DNA from: DASYAE01 sp036501535
Lineage (GTDB): Bacteria; Actinomycetota; Actinomycetes; Streptomycetales; Catenulisporaceae
DNA: 64,000 bases
Direction of reading: 5' to 3'
Assembly (NCBI GenBank): GCA_036501535.1
Contig: DASYAE010000186.1
Location: 26,197-90,196, forward strand
Position numbers and translations under genes: made by a program. Shown here in pieces: positions 1-9,080 of this stretch (position 1 is the stretch's first letter; every line of letters starts with the position of its first letter). The notes under the pieces were generated by a model, which was given only the letters and a program-made list of their open reading frames with translations, was not told where the DNA came from and made no database searches.

Positions 1-302
1 GCGGTTTCTCCGGAGGGTTGGAAGAGCACTGAGCAATCGATGTGGCGCCGAGTCGTCCACGATGTGACGCGAAGTTTACTTTGCGGCGTGACCAGCGCGG
101 ATGCGGGGTGCCGTAAGGGGCGGGGCGGCCTTCCGGGGCGGGCGCGGCGCTCTTCACGGTTCACGGAGACTTCAACATCCACAGTGATCCAATACGGCCG
201 CCGCTGGAAGGCTCAGGCCCGTCAGTCCTTTGACCGGACCGTCCCGTTGCCCCGGGGCGGTCCGGCCATGCCACGCACGGAACCTTTCGAAGGAGACCTC
301 TC
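1..302. other. Non-coding leader upstream of the Pst-type locus
   Basis: I see no convincing gene in this stretch. It holds a candidate PHO box (159-180), then a strong hairpin with arms CCGGACCG (234-241) and CGGTCCGG (258-265), then a good ribosome binding site AAGGAGA just before the GTG start at 303. The hairpin lies between the likely promoter and the start codon, so it may be a leader structure or attenuator. Short open frames here look like high-GC shadows. Confidence 0.6.
159..180 (+). promoter_or_regulatory. Candidate PHO box (PhoP direct repeats)
   Basis: Two adjacent 11-base units, GTTCACGGAGA and CTTCAACATCC, resemble the streptomycete PhoP direct-repeat unit, whose conserved core is GTTCA/GGTCA. 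Unit 1 matches the core fully and unit 2 in four of five bases. A further partial copy (CTTCACG) begins at 152. The position, upstream of a phosphate-type binding protein gene, fits the family knowledge that pst genes are PhoP activated. The match is imperfect. Confidence 0.4.
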
Positions 303-1445
303 GTGCGCGTAATCCGCAGTATCGCACTCGTCGGGGCGGCGGTGTCCGCTCTGGCGCTCAGTGCGGGCGCTGCCTTCGCCGACCCGCCCGCGGCCGACAA
401 CCCGCCGCCCCCGCAGTCCATCGTCGCAGGCGGATCGGACACCATCACCGCGCTGTTCGACCAGTTCCAGACCGACTACGACGCGACCAGCCCGGCCTGG
501 CCGCTCTACAGCTGGGACGCGACCGGCTCCTCGACGATCGTCAGCAAGAACGACCCGGCGAACACGACCACCCCGCCGTGCGAGATGAACCGGCCGAACG
601 GGTCCAGCAGTGGCATCACCCAGCTGAACGACAACCAGAACTTCACCGACGGCGGCACCGCATACCAGTGCCTCGACCTGGCCCGGACCTCGCGCAACCT
701 GGGCGCGAGCGACCCGGCCGGCCTAGTGCAGATCCCGTTCGCCCGCGACCTGATCTCGTACTCGTACGCGAGCGGCGGCGACGCGGTCACCAACCTGACC
801 TTCACCGACCTGCAGGCGATCTACAACTGCAACGCCAGCCTGATCAGCTCGTCCGACCCCGACGCGCCGGTCACCTGGAACGAGGTCGGCGGCACCAGCA
901 CCGACGCGATCGTCCCGGTCCTGCCGCAGAACGGCTCGGGCACCCGGTCCAGCTGGCTGACCGACCTGGGCATCACCACGGTGCCCTCGTGCGTGGTCAA
1001 CGGCGTCAGCACGGTCGACGGCAGCGTGATCGAGGAGAACGAGGGGACCGACTCCGAGTTCACCTCGGCCAACGCCTCCGCCAAGGACGTGGTCTTCCCG
1101 TTCTCCGGCGCCGACTACGTCGCCGAGGTCTACACCGGGTTCGACACCGCGCAGAGCCCGGGCAGCCTCGTGCTCGGCGACATCCAGAGCGACGCGCCGC
1201 TGACCACCTCCGGCGGCAAGACGGTCATCAACATCTCAGGCTTCTACCCCAAGTTCGACCGCACCGTCAACGTGGTCGCCAAGAGCACCGGGACCAGCCC
1301 GTACGTGCCGAGCTACCTGCAGGCCCTGGTCGGCGCGGGCAACAACACCGGCTGGTTCTGCAGCAACGCCACGGCGAAGACCGACATCGCCGACTACGGC
1401 TTCGCGACCGACCCCACCTGCGGCATCGCGATCGTCAACTACTGA
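303..1445 (+). CDS. Secreted PstS-like substrate-binding protein
   Basis: An exported solute-binding protein of the phosphate-binding (PstS) fold, 380 residues. The signal peptide covers about residues 1-26 and ends at ALSAGAAFA. Near residue 41 the motif AGGSDTITAL and further on RPNGSSSGI and CLDLARTSR are the phosphate-binding loops seen in actinobacterial PstS-like proteins. It has no lipobox and no C-terminal membrane segment, so it should be released or loosely held outside the membrane. The GTG start follows AAGGAGA. It is the first gene of a locus with pstC, pstA, pstB and two further binding-type proteins, and a hairpin after it could raise its expression over the genes behind. The ligand is probably phosphate, which is inferred from the neighbours only. 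Confidence 0.75.
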   Translation: MRVIRSIALVGAAVSALALSAGAAFADPPAADNPPPPQSIVAGGSDTITALFDQFQTDYDATSPAWPLYSWDATGSSTIVSKNDPANTTTPPCEMNRPNGSSSGITQLNDNQNFTDGGTAYQCLDLARTSRNLGASDPAGLVQIPFARDLISYSYASGGDAVTNLTFTDLQAIYNCNASLISSSDPDAPVTWNEVGGTSTDAIVPVLPQNGSGTRSSWLTDLGITTVPSCVVNGVSTVDGSVIEENEGTDSEFTSANASAKDVVFPFSGADYVAEVYTGFDTAQSPGSLVLGDIQSDAPLTTSGGKTVINISGFYPKFDRTVNVVAKSTGTSPYVPSYLQALVGAGNNTGWFCSNATAKTDIADYGFATDPTCGIAIVNY

Positions 1446-1516
1446 GCGCACGGTCGATCGGCACAGCACCGGCATGAACATGGCAGCACCGGTATAGCAG
1501 CGACACCTGGAAGAGC

Positions 1517-1549
1517 CGGTTCCGGCGCGCCGCCCGCGCGCCGGGACCG
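1517..1549 (+). terminator. Hairpin between the first two genes of the Pst-type locus
   Basis: Perfect 9-bp arms CCGGCGCGC and GCGCGCCGG (1522-1530 and 1536-1544) close a 5-base loop. CGGTT/GACCG extends the stem by five pairs. There is no T-run, as is common in actinobacteria. It may act as a partial terminator or an mRNA-stabilising 3' structure, setting a higher level of the binding protein upstream. Confidence 0.55.
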
Positions 1550-1596
1550 TCCGGACGGCGCGCACGGACGCGCCCATACCTCAGGAGTTGTTTTTC

Positions 1597-2187
1597 GTGC
1601 GTGGAATCAGCAAGCGGGTCGCAGCGCTCGCGGTCGCCGGCGCGACCGCCGCCGGCCTGGTCGTGGCCGGGGCCGGCGCGGCCAGCGCCGACGTCTCCGG
1701 CGGCACGGTCACGCTGACGTTGAACGAGTCGTTCATCGCGCAGCTCGCCAAGGACGGCGTCGTGGTCGTCCCGCAGAACGCCGCGTCGGTCACCGTCGAC
1801 AGCGCGGCCGGCACGGTCTCGATCGCCTTCACCGCCACCGGCGGGCTCGGCGACCTGACCTACGGCGGCGGCACGGTGAACCTCAGCGGCTCGCTGCTCG
1901 CCTTCAGTCTCAGGGGCCGCTGCGTCACGCTGAGCAGCCTCGAGTTCGACCTCGGCAACGCCTCCTTCGACGGCGCCACCTCGAGCGGCGCCGACACGCC
2001 GCTGCTCGACGTGGCCGGCACGGAGGTCGCCGGGATCGTGCTGCCCAACGAGACCCTCACCGCCTCGCAGCTGACCATCGACGCGGCCGGCGCCGCGCTG
2101 CTCGACGGCGCGCTGCACACCAGCGCGTTCACCGCCGGCGCGAACGTGGGCAGCTTCAGCGCGGCCTGGACCGTCACCCCGGCGTGA
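1597..2187 (+). CDS. Secreted protein of unknown function, HtaA-like beta fold
   Basis: A small exported protein of 196 residues. GTG 1597 is chosen over the in-frame TTG at 1588 because the SD sequence CAGGAG (1582-1587) is nine bases upstream of it. The signal peptide is about residues 1-33 (VRGISKRVAALAV through AGAASA). The rest is alternating Gly/Thr/Ser/Val, typical of a beta sandwich, with SGGTVTLTLN at the mature N-terminus and AAWTVTP at the end; this resembles HtaA-type surface domains, but I cannot assign it firmly. It has no cysteine pair, lipobox, sorting motif or C-terminal anchor. It sits between two binding-protein genes and is bounded by hairpins on both sides, so it is probably an accessory surface protein of the transporter. 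Confidence 0.6.
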   Translation: MRGISKRVAALAVAGATAAGLVVAGAGAASADVSGGTVTLTLNESFIAQLAKDGVVVVPQNAASVTVDSAAGTVSIAFTATGGLGDLTYGGGTVNLSGSLLAFSLRGRCVTLSSLEFDLGNASFDGATSSGADTPLLDVAGTEVAGIVLPNETLTASQLTIDAAGAALLDGALHTSAFTAGANVGSFSAAWTVTPA

Positions 2188-2210
2188 CGGCCCTGACGCG
2201 CTGACCGACC

Positions 2211-2261
2211 GCCGCCGGTGTCGGACGCCGCACCCTGCCTGGTGCGGACCGCACCGGCGGC
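2211..2261 (+). terminator. Two-tier hairpin between genes 2 and 3 of the Pst-type locus
   Basis: The outer arms GCCGCCGGTG (2211-2220) and CACCGGCGGC (2252-2261) pair perfectly over 10 bp. An inner stem CGCACC/GGTGCG (2229-2234, 2241-2246) stacks on top. No T-run follows. It is likely a terminator or attenuator that separates the small secreted-protein gene from the large anchored protein gene. Confidence 0.6.
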
Positions 2262-2335
2262 ACCCGTGCCCGGGCTCTAACACAGAACACAGATACGTAT
2301 TCCGCCGGCAGCCGATGTGGGATCAGGGGAAGACG

Positions 2336-5179
2336 ATGCGCGAAGTCGGGAAGCGGGGCGCCGGGACGCGCCGGCGCAGGGGCCTTCTCGCCGTGGCCGC
2401 CGCCGCGCTGGTGGCCGGCGCGATGGGCATCTGGCCCGCGGCCTCCGCGGCGCGGGGCGACACCGGTGCCAGGACCGAGATGTACTTCCAGCCGCAGGCG
2501 TCCGCGTCCGGCGACACCACGTGCGCCCCGAACGGCGCCGGCGTCGCCTGTACGGGGACTTACAGCGGCGCGACGTCGTACGACCCGACGACGGACAGCG
2601 GCGAGTCGGGTATCACGCCCACGGTCACCGTCAGCCAGGTCACGAACCTGACCCACCAGGTCCTGAACGTCGGCTGGACCGGGTTCACGCCGACCTACAC
2701 CGGCGAGAACTCCCAGGCCATCAATCCCAACAACGCCGCCGACATCATGTACGGCGTCAGCATCCTGGAGTGCAAGGGCACGAACCCGCAGTACGACGGC
2801 TTCTACGGGAACCCGACCTCGGGCGATCCGGCCGAGGACTGCTACGTGACCTACAACGCCGGCCAGGCCACCTCCGGCCAGGCGAACTCGGTGTGGGCGG
2901 CGACCTCGGCCGGCGGCGCGGACACCTCGAACGAGCCGTTCGACGGCACGGTCAGCTGCCTGGGCCTGAAGCCCGGCGACCCCTGCGGGACCGGCAGCAC
3001 GCAGGTGCAGATCGAGACGGTGGAGGAGAACGACTTCCTCGGCTGCGACAGCACGGACCCCTGCTCGCTGGTGCTGCTGCCGAACTGGGGCGGCTACGAC
3101 GGCAACGCCTACGGGCTCGATCCGGGCGACCCGGCCGACACCGAGGGCCAGCTGGACTACAACGCCGACTGCTACGGCATCGCGAACCACCAGTATCAGG
3201 GCATAGAGGTCGACTTCCCGCTCGCGCAGGGCGGCCTCGGCGAGGGCACGATGTCGGCCTGGGGCGACTCCTGCGCCTGGACCGACCGGTTCGTCATCCC
3301 GCTCAGCTTCGCGCCGACGCCGAGCCAGTCCTGCCCGGCGTCCGGCACCGAGTTCTCCGCCGAGGGCTCGCCGCTGCTGGAGAAGGCCGTGCAGCAGTGG
3401 GAGCCGGGCTGGTGCACGCAGAGCTCGAACGCGGTCGACTTCGACTTCAACTCGGGCGTCAACGAGTACGACGCCCGCACCGACTTCCTGGCCGGCGCCG
3501 GCGGCGGGCTCTCCACCGGCACCGACGTCGCCCTGGTGACCGATCCGGCCTCGGCCGACGCCGCGGCCGGGTCGACGAGACAGTACACATATGCGCCGAT
3601 CGCCAACACCGGCATCGCGATCTCGTACTACATCGACGACTTCCAGACCGGCGAGCCGATCACGAACCTGGTGCTGAACGCGCGGCTGCTGGCGAAGCTG
3701 CTGACCAACTCCTACAGCTACGCGTTCGACGACTGCCAGCCGGGCCAGAGCGCGCAGACGCAGACCTGTGATCCGAACGTGGCCGGCAATCCGTCCAGCA
3801 TCTTCCAGGATCCCGAGTTCTACCTGCTCAACCCGGAGTACCAGCCGAGCGACTTCTACTCCCCGAACACCGCGGACGACGACACCGAGCCGATCGTGGC
3901 GTCCGGCGGCGCCGACATGACCTACGAGCTGACCCGGTGGATCTGGTCCGACCCGGACGCCCGGGCGTTCCTGCAGGGGTCCGCCGACCCGTGGGGCATG
4001 CACGTCAACGAGGCCTACCTGGGCGTGTTCCGCACCGGGCAGAGCTACCCGATCCCGGACTTCCTGGAGGAGGACGGCGGTTTCAGCCAGACCCCGACCC
4101 AGGCGCTCAACGGCCCGGCGCCGCAGTGGGTGGCCACCATGCAGGCCACCTGGAACCCGGTCACCGGCCAGGACAACGTGGACGGCGACCTGCTCGGCTG
4201 GAAGTCCACCGGCATCAGCTTCGGCGTGACCTGCGAGGTGGCGACGCTCGACTGCGGCAGCACGAGCGATCCGTACAGCCAGAGCGCCAATCCGGCCGAG
4301 TACCTGGGGCAGCGCACCCTGTTCGCGGTGGTGGACACCGGGGACAGCGGTGCGTATCAGTTCCCGACCGCGAAGCTGGTCAACCAGGCCGGCAACGCGG
4401 AGGGACCGACCACGGACGCGATGACCGCCGCCCTGGACTCGATGCAGACGAACCCTGACAAGATCACCCAGTTCCAGAACTTCTCGGACACCGCGTCCGA
4501 CGCGTATCCGCTCGCCGAAGTGCAGTACGCGATGGTGCCCACCTGCGGCGAGCCGCAGGCCACCGCGCAGGCGATCGCGAACTTCCTCACCGACGTGGGG
4601 AACTCGCAGATCTACGGCACCGGCGTCGGCGAACTGCCGGGCTTCGGCGGCTATCTGACCCTGAGCGCCGCGCAACAGGCGCAGACGCTCGCCGCCGAGC
4701 AACAGGTCGCGTCGCAGACCTGTACGTCGCCTCCTGCGGACACGACGGTCTCCGGGGAGTCCGGCGTGAACAACGGTGCGAGCGCAGGGGACGGCGGGCT
4801 CGGCGCCGGCGGCGTCACCCCGACCACGGGCGCTTCCATACCGAGCTACATCGGGCCGAGCGCGTCGTCGAAGATCACTGCGCCCGCGACCCGGCCGGTC
4901 GCCCTCGGAGTGAAGGGCGCAGACGACGGAGACGTCTCCCGGGTCATCCTGCCGGTGGCGCTGGCCGTCGGCGCGCTGCTCGCCATCGGCGGACCGATCG
5001 CCTACATGGTCGGCGCGTCCGGTGCCGGCGCCTCGTATCTCAACCGGAGAAGACAGCGCAGAACGGCGCGCTCACCGGTGACCGTGCCGGACGGGATCAG
5101 ACGCCTGCTGCGCCTCGGCCGGCACCGCGGCACTCCCGGCGCAGGCGACTCAGGCGGCACAGGCGGCGTCGATGGCTGA
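2336..5179 (+). CDS. Large membrane-anchored PstS-like surface protein
   Basis: A 947-residue exported protein. ATG 2336 is chosen over ATG 2315 because AGGGGAAG lies just before it; the basic stretch and hydrophobic core that follow form a signal peptide (about residues 1-38). The ectodomain contains many Cys pairs and segments such as SSNAVDFDFN, YAPIANTGIAISYYI and VQYAMVPTC, which read like a divergent periplasmic-binding (PstS-type) fold with large inserts. Near residues 867-895 there is a single membrane helix (ILPVALAVGALLAIGGPIAYM) followed by an Arg-rich cytoplasmic tail. This topology, with no lipobox, is unusual for a binding protein. The stop overlaps the pstC start by 8 bases, so the two are translationally coupled. 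It could be a receptor or scaffold rather than a second binding protein. Confidence 0.65.
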   Translation: MREVGKRGAGTRRRRGLLAVAAAALVAGAMGIWPAASAARGDTGARTEMYFQPQASASGDTTCAPNGAGVACTGTYSGATSYDPTTDSGESGITPTVTVSQVTNLTHQVLNVGWTGFTPTYTGENSQAINPNNAADIMYGVSILECKGTNPQYDGFYGNPTSGDPAEDCYVTYNAGQATSGQANSVWAATSAGGADTSNEPFDGTVSCLGLKPGDPCGTGSTQVQIETVEENDFLGCDSTDPCSLVLLPNWGGYDGNAYGLDPGDPADTEGQLDYNADCYGIANHQYQGIEVDFPLAQGGLGEGTMSAWGDSCAWTDRFVIPLSFAPTPSQSCPASGTEFSAEGSPLLEKAVQQWEPGWCTQSSNAVDFDFNSGVNEYDARTDFLAGAGGGLSTGTDVALVTDPASADAAAGSTRQYTYAPIANTGIAISYYIDDFQTGEPITNLVLNARLLAKLLTNSYSYAFDDCQPGQSAQTQTCDPNVAGNPSSIFQDPEFYLLNPEYQPSDFYSPNTADDDTEPIVASGGADMTYELTRWIWSDPDARAFLQGSADPWGMHVNEAYLGVFRTGQSYPIPDFLEEDGGFSQTPTQALNGPAPQWVATMQATWNPVTGQDNVDGDLLGWKSTGISFGVTCEVATLDCGSTSDPYSQSANPAEYLGQRTLFAVVDTGDSGAYQFPTAKLVNQAGNAEGPTTDAMTAALDSMQTNPDKITQFQNFSDTASDAYPLAEVQYAMVPTCGEPQATAQAIANFLTDVGNSQIYGTGVGELPGFGGYLTLSAAQQAQTLAAEQQVASQTCTSPPADTTVSGESGVNNGASAGDGGLGAGGVTPTTGASIPSYIGPSASSKITAPATRPVALGVKGADDGDVSRVILPVALAVGALLAIGGPIAYMVGASGAGASYLNRRRQRRTARSPVTVPDGIRRLLRLGRHRGTPGAGDSGGTGGVDG

Positions 5180-6194
5180 GATCACCGCATCCGGGCCGCC
5201 GCCCGCGGCGGCCCCCGACCCGGCCGGCGACGAGGACACGCCGCGCGCGATCTTCACGCCGGTCGACCGGGCCGACCGGGCCTTCAGGATCCTGCTGCGC
5301 TCCGGCGGGCTCGCGGTGTTCGCCATCACGGGCCTGATCGCCTTCTTCCTCGTCTACCAGGCGCACAGCGCGTTCGCCAAGGCCGGCTGGAGCTTCCTGA
5401 GCACCTCGGCCTTCATCCCGCAGCAGGGGCACTTCGGCATCGCCGCGGCCCTGCCGGACGGTGTCGTCATCGCGCTGATAGCGCTGGCCGTCGCGGTGCC
5501 GACGGCGATCACGGCGGCGGTGTTCATCTCCGAGTTCGCGCCGGTCCGGCTGCGCCGGCCGCTGATCGCGGTGATCGACCTGATGGCCGCGATCCCCAGC
5601 ATCGTGTATGCGCTCTGGGGCGTGTTCTTCCTGCAGCCGAGGGTGGTCGGCCTCGCCCGCTGGGCCTCCGACCACCTCGGCGGCGCGATCCCGCCGCTGA
5701 AGGTGCGCGGCGGCGAGGAGCAGTCCCTGTTCACCTCCTCGCCGTTCCTGGCCGGGCTGGTGGTCTCGCTCATGGTCGTCCCGATCGCCACGTCGATCTG
5801 CCGCGAGGTGTACTCGCAGGCCCCTGTCGGCGAGCGCGAGGCCGCCTACGCCCTCGGGTCCAGCCGCTGGGGGATGGTGCGCACCGTCGTGCTGCCCTAT
5901 GGCCGCGGCGGCACCGTCGGCGCGATCATGCTGGGCTTCGGCCGGGCCATGGGCGAGACGATCGCGGTCTCCCTGATCATCTCGCCCGGCTACTTCTTCA
6001 CCTGGCGCATCTTCGAGCACAACGGGCTCTCGATCCCGGCGCTGATCGCGCTGCGCTATCAGGAGTCGACGCCGGAGATCCTCTCCGCGCTGATGGCCGC
6101 GGGCCTGGTGCTCTTCACGGTGACCCTGGCGGTCAACGCGGCGGCCGGCGTGGTGGTGGCCCGGTCCCGGTCCGGACAGCAGACGGCCGACTGA
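5172..6194 (+). CDS. pstC: Phosphate-type ABC transporter permease PstC
   Basis: An integral membrane permease of 340 residues. After a polar N-terminal tail of about 35 residues there are six predicted helices. The ABC-permease EAA loop is clear near residue 222 (GEREAAYALGSSRWGMVRT) and is followed by GFGRAMGETIAV, the segment typical of PstC/PstA. It pairs with the next gene to form the channel for the imported anion. It starts inside the end of the preceding anchored-protein gene (8-base overlap), which supports one transcript. The family assignment is firm; phosphate as substrate is inferred from family and context. Confidence 0.9.
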   Translation: MAEITASGPPPAAAPDPAGDEDTPRAIFTPVDRADRAFRILLRSGGLAVFAITGLIAFFLVYQAHSAFAKAGWSFLSTSAFIPQQGHFGIAAALPDGVVIALIALAVAVPTAITAAVFISEFAPVRLRRPLIAVIDLMAAIPSIVYALWGVFFLQPRVVGLARWASDHLGGAIPPLKVRGGEEQSLFTSSPFLAGLVVSLMVVPIATSICREVYSQAPVGEREAAYALGSSRWGMVRTVVLPYGRGGTVGAIMLGFGRAMGETIAVSLIISPGYFFTWRIFEHNGLSIPALIALRYQESTPEILSALMAAGLVLFTVTLAVNAAAGVVVARSRSGQQTAD

Positions 6195-6208
6195 GGGGCG
6201 TTGGAGCG

Positions 6209-7444
6209 ATGAGTACTGAGATCCTGGAGCCGGAGCTGCGATCCGGCCTCGAACCGCCAGACCTGGAACCGCCGCACGAGGTCCCCTTCCGCCCCCGCAC
6301 GCTCACCGGCGAGTCCGTGTTCCTGCTGCTCGGCTCCGCCGCGGCAGCCTTCGCAGTGTCCTGGCTCACCTATGAGCGCATCCTGCCGTTCACCGGCGCG
6401 TTCGGCTTCTGGCTGGTCTGGTATGCGCTGCTGCTCGTCTTCTACGGCGCGGCGGTCGTCGTCGTGCACGGCCGGCGGGCCGTGTCGGACCACCTGACCG
6501 GCCTGTTCGCGGCCAGTGTCGGGTTGCTGATCCTGGCGGTCGTGCTGGAGCAGATCGGCTACGTGCTCCTGCGCGGGGCCGCGGCGCTGGTGCACCTCAA
6601 CTTCTTCACCCAGAACATGGGCAGCACGGGCCCGGCCGACCCGCTCACCAGCGGCGGCGTGCTGCACGCGATGGTCGGCTCGGTGGAGCAGGTGGGCATC
6701 GCCACCGTGCTGGCGGTGCCGCTCGGCGTGCTGGCCGCGCTGTTCATGGCCGAGATCGGCGGCCCGATGGCGCGGCCGGTGCGCGCCCTGGTCGAGGCGA
6801 TGACCTCGCTGCCCGAGATCATCGCGGGACTGTTCATCTACGCGCTGTTCATCCTCACCTTCGGGCTGCGCCAGAACGGCTTCGCGGCCGGCCTCGCGCT
6901 GACCGTGATGATGATCCCGTACGTGGCGCGCGCCTCGGAGGTCATGCTGCGGCTGGTGCCGAACAGCCTGCGCGAGGCCGCCTACGCGCTCGGATCGAGC
7001 CAGTGGCGCGTCGTCTGGAGCGTGGTGCTGCCGACCGCGCGGTCCGGGCTGACGACGGCGGTCGTGCTCGGCATAGCGCGGGCCATCGGCGAGACCGCGC
7101 CGGTCCTGCTCACCTCCGGCTTCAGCTCGTTCATGAACGCCAACCCGTTCAGCGGCTGGCAGACCAGCCTGCCGCTGTTCGTCTACGAGTCCGTGCGCGA
7201 GCCGGAGCCCGCCATGATCCAGCGCGCGTTCGGCGCCGCGCTGGTGCTGATGTGCCTGATCCTGGTGCTGTTCACGATCGCCCGGGTGGCCGGCGGCACG
7301 GCGCCGGGCGAGCCGACCCGGCGCCAGCGCCGCCGGATGGCCCGCGACCTGGCCCGCCCGGCGCGGATCGGCGGCGGACCGGGCGACGGACCCGACGGCG
7401 AACTCGACGATGGATCGCAGGAGGCTGAGCATGCGACGGCTTGA
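6209..7444 (+). CDS. pstA: Phosphate-type ABC transporter permease PstA
   Basis: The second membrane permease, 411 residues, which is longer than the usual 280-300. The extra length is an N-terminal section of about 110 residues with its own helices and a charged C-terminal tail rich in Arg, Asp and Gly. The EAA loop is near residue 254 (LREAAYALGSSQWRVVWSV), followed by GIARAIGETAPVLLTSG, characteristic of PstA. It begins 14 bases after pstC and ends inside the next gene (14-base overlap), so pstC, pstA and the anchored pstS are co-translated. Confidence 0.88.
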   Translation: MSTEILEPELRSGLEPPDLEPPHEVPFRPRTLTGESVFLLLGSAAAAFAVSWLTYERILPFTGAFGFWLVWYALLLVFYGAAVVVVHGRRAVSDHLTGLFAASVGLLILAVVLEQIGYVLLRGAAALVHLNFFTQNMGSTGPADPLTSGGVLHAMVGSVEQVGIATVLAVPLGVLAALFMAEIGGPMARPVRALVEAMTSLPEIIAGLFIYALFILTFGLRQNGFAAGLALTVMMIPYVARASEVMLRLVPNSLREAAYALGSSQWRVVWSVVLPTARSGLTTAVVLGIARAIGETAPVLLTSGFSSFMNANPFSGWQTSLPLFVYESVREPEPAMIQRAFGAALVLMCLILVLFTIARVAGGTAPGEPTRRQRRRMARDLARPARIGGGPGDGPDGELDDGSQEAEHATA

Positions 7445-9080
7445 CCGGACGAACTCCGCTCGGCGCGGCCGGCTGCGGCGAGTTGCCGGAGCCCTCGCCG
7501 CGGCGCTGCTGGCGCTGGCCGCCGCGCCGGCGCCGCCCGCGGCCGCGGCCGGCCTCGTGCCGCTCAGCGGCGCCGGCTCGACCTGGGCCATGCCGGCCAT
7601 CCAGCAGTGGGACCGCGACGTGCAGGAGCACTACCTGCTCGCGGTCGACTTCAACGGCAACGGCTCGGCGGAGGGGCGGCAGAACTACATGCAGCAGGAG
7701 GTCGACTTCGCCGCCTCCGACATCGCGTTCCTCACCCAGGGCGACCCGTTCGGCGGCGGGATCGAGAACCCGGCGTACTCGTACTCGTACATCCCGATCG
7801 TGGCCGGCGGCACCACGTTCATGTACAACCTCACGGTCGACGGCAGCCGGGTCAAGAACCTGCGGCTGTCCGGCCCGACCATCGCCGGGATCTTCACCGG
7901 CCACATCACGAACTGGGACGATCCGGCGATCACCCGGGACTATGGAAAACAGCTGCCGAACATACCGATCACCGTGGTCACCCGGTCCGACGGCTCCGGC
8001 GCCAGCTACCAGTTCACCGAGTGGCTGGCCACCCAGTACGCCTCGCAGTGGAACGCGTTCTGCGCCTCGGCCGGCGGCCCCGCCACGAACTGCGGGCCGA
8101 CCGAGTTCTACCCCGGCTTCTCCGGCTCGATCCAGAAGGACGGCTCCGACCAGGTCGCCGGGTTCCTCGCCTCCCCGGTCAGCAACGGGGCGATCGGCTA
8201 CGACGAATACGCGTACGCGATCAACTACAACGTCCCGGTGGTCAAGGTGGAGAACGCGGCCGGATATTACACGCAGCCGACGGCGTACAACGTGGCCATC
8301 GCCCTGCAGGCGGCGATCATCAACGAGGACTCCTCGAGCCCTGACTTCCTTATGCAGGACCTGCACAACGTCTACACCAACCCCGACTCGCGCGCGTATC
8401 CGCTCTCCAGCTACAGCTACCTGATCGTGCCGCGCGACTCGTCGAACACCGGCAAGCCGCCGCCGTCGACCTGGACCGACGCCAAGGGCGCCTCGATGAG
8501 CCAGTGGATCAACTGGGCGGTCTGCAAGGGGCAGCAGGAGATCGACGCCATCGGCTACTCGGCGCTGCCGGAGAACCTGGTACAGGGAGCGTTCGAGCAG
8601 CTCGGCCACATCCCGGGCCACACGGACCCCGCGGACATCAACACCTGCGGGAACCCGACCTACGCCAGCGGCCAGGACATCCTGATCACCGAGGCGCCGC
8701 AGCCGAGCCCCTGCGACTACTACACCGCCCCGATCGACTGCACCATCGTGAACGGCAAGGCAGTGTCCACCGACAGCGGTTCAGGAGGCTCCGCGGGCGC
8801 CGGCGCAGGCGCCGGGTCCGGCGCGGCGACCGGCCCGCAGGCCTCGAACTCGGCCGGCGCGTCCGGGGCCGGCGGGAACGGTGCAGGAGGCGGCGCGGGC
8901 GGCGGCGGGTCCGGCGGATCGGGCCAGACCATCTATTCCGAGCCGGTCGCCGTGGCGGCCAAGCCCTACAACCAGAGCCTTTCGGCGACGCTCGCCGTGC
9001 TCGAACTGCTCGGGGCGATCTGCGCGCCGGTGCTGATCGGCTATGCGCTGCAGCGGCGCAGGCGCGGGGTGAAGCCGTGA
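7431..9080 (+). CDS. pstS: Membrane-anchored phosphate-binding protein PstS
   Basis: A 549-residue exported binding protein. ATG 7431 is chosen because CAGGAGG lies 8-9 bases upstream; the in-frame ATG at 7410 would place that site inside the gene. The signal peptide covers about 1-38. The mature part begins VPLSGAGSTWAMPAIQQW and contains FNGNGSAEGRQNY, ASDIAFLTQ, FTGHITNWDDP and TRSDGSGASYQF, which are the classic PstS ligand loops. A Gly/Ala/Ser-rich linker (about 450-500) leads to a membrane helix at about 516-537 and an Arg-rich end. PstS of Gram-positives is normally a lipoprotein, so a C-terminal membrane anchor is notable. No LPxTG-type sorting motif is present. Confidence 0.85.
   Translation: MRRLDRTNSARRGRLRRVAGALAAALLALAAAPAPPAAAAGLVPLSGAGSTWAMPAIQQWDRDVQEHYLLAVDFNGNGSAEGRQNYMQQEVDFAASDIAFLTQGDPFGGGIENPAYSYSYIPIVAGGTTFMYNLTVDGSRVKNLRLSGPTIAGIFTGHITNWDDPAITRDYGKQLPNIPITVVTRSDGSGASYQFTEWLATQYASQWNAFCASAGGPATNCGPTEFYPGFSGSIQKDGSDQVAGFLASPVSNGAIGYDEYAYAINYNVPVVKVENAAGYYTQPTAYNVAIALQAAIINEDSSSPDFLMQDLHNVYTNPDSRAYPLSSYSYLIVPRDSSNTGKPPPSTWTDAKGASMSQWINWAVCKGQQEIDAIGYSALPENLVQGAFEQLGHIPGHTDPADINTCGNPTYASGQDILITEAPQPSPCDYYTAPIDCTIVNGKAVSTDSGSGGSAGAGAGAGSGAATGPQASNSAGASGAGGNGAGGGAGGGGSGGSGQTIYSEPVAVAAKPYNQSLSATLAVLELLGAICAPVLIGYALQRRRRGVKP

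Noticed and set aside
2174..4702. An 842-residue open frame antisense to the large surface protein
   Set aside because: Arg/Gly/Val/His-rich shadow of a high-GC gene, with no SD site and no recognisable domain; the plus strand has signal peptide, Cys pairs and membrane anchor.
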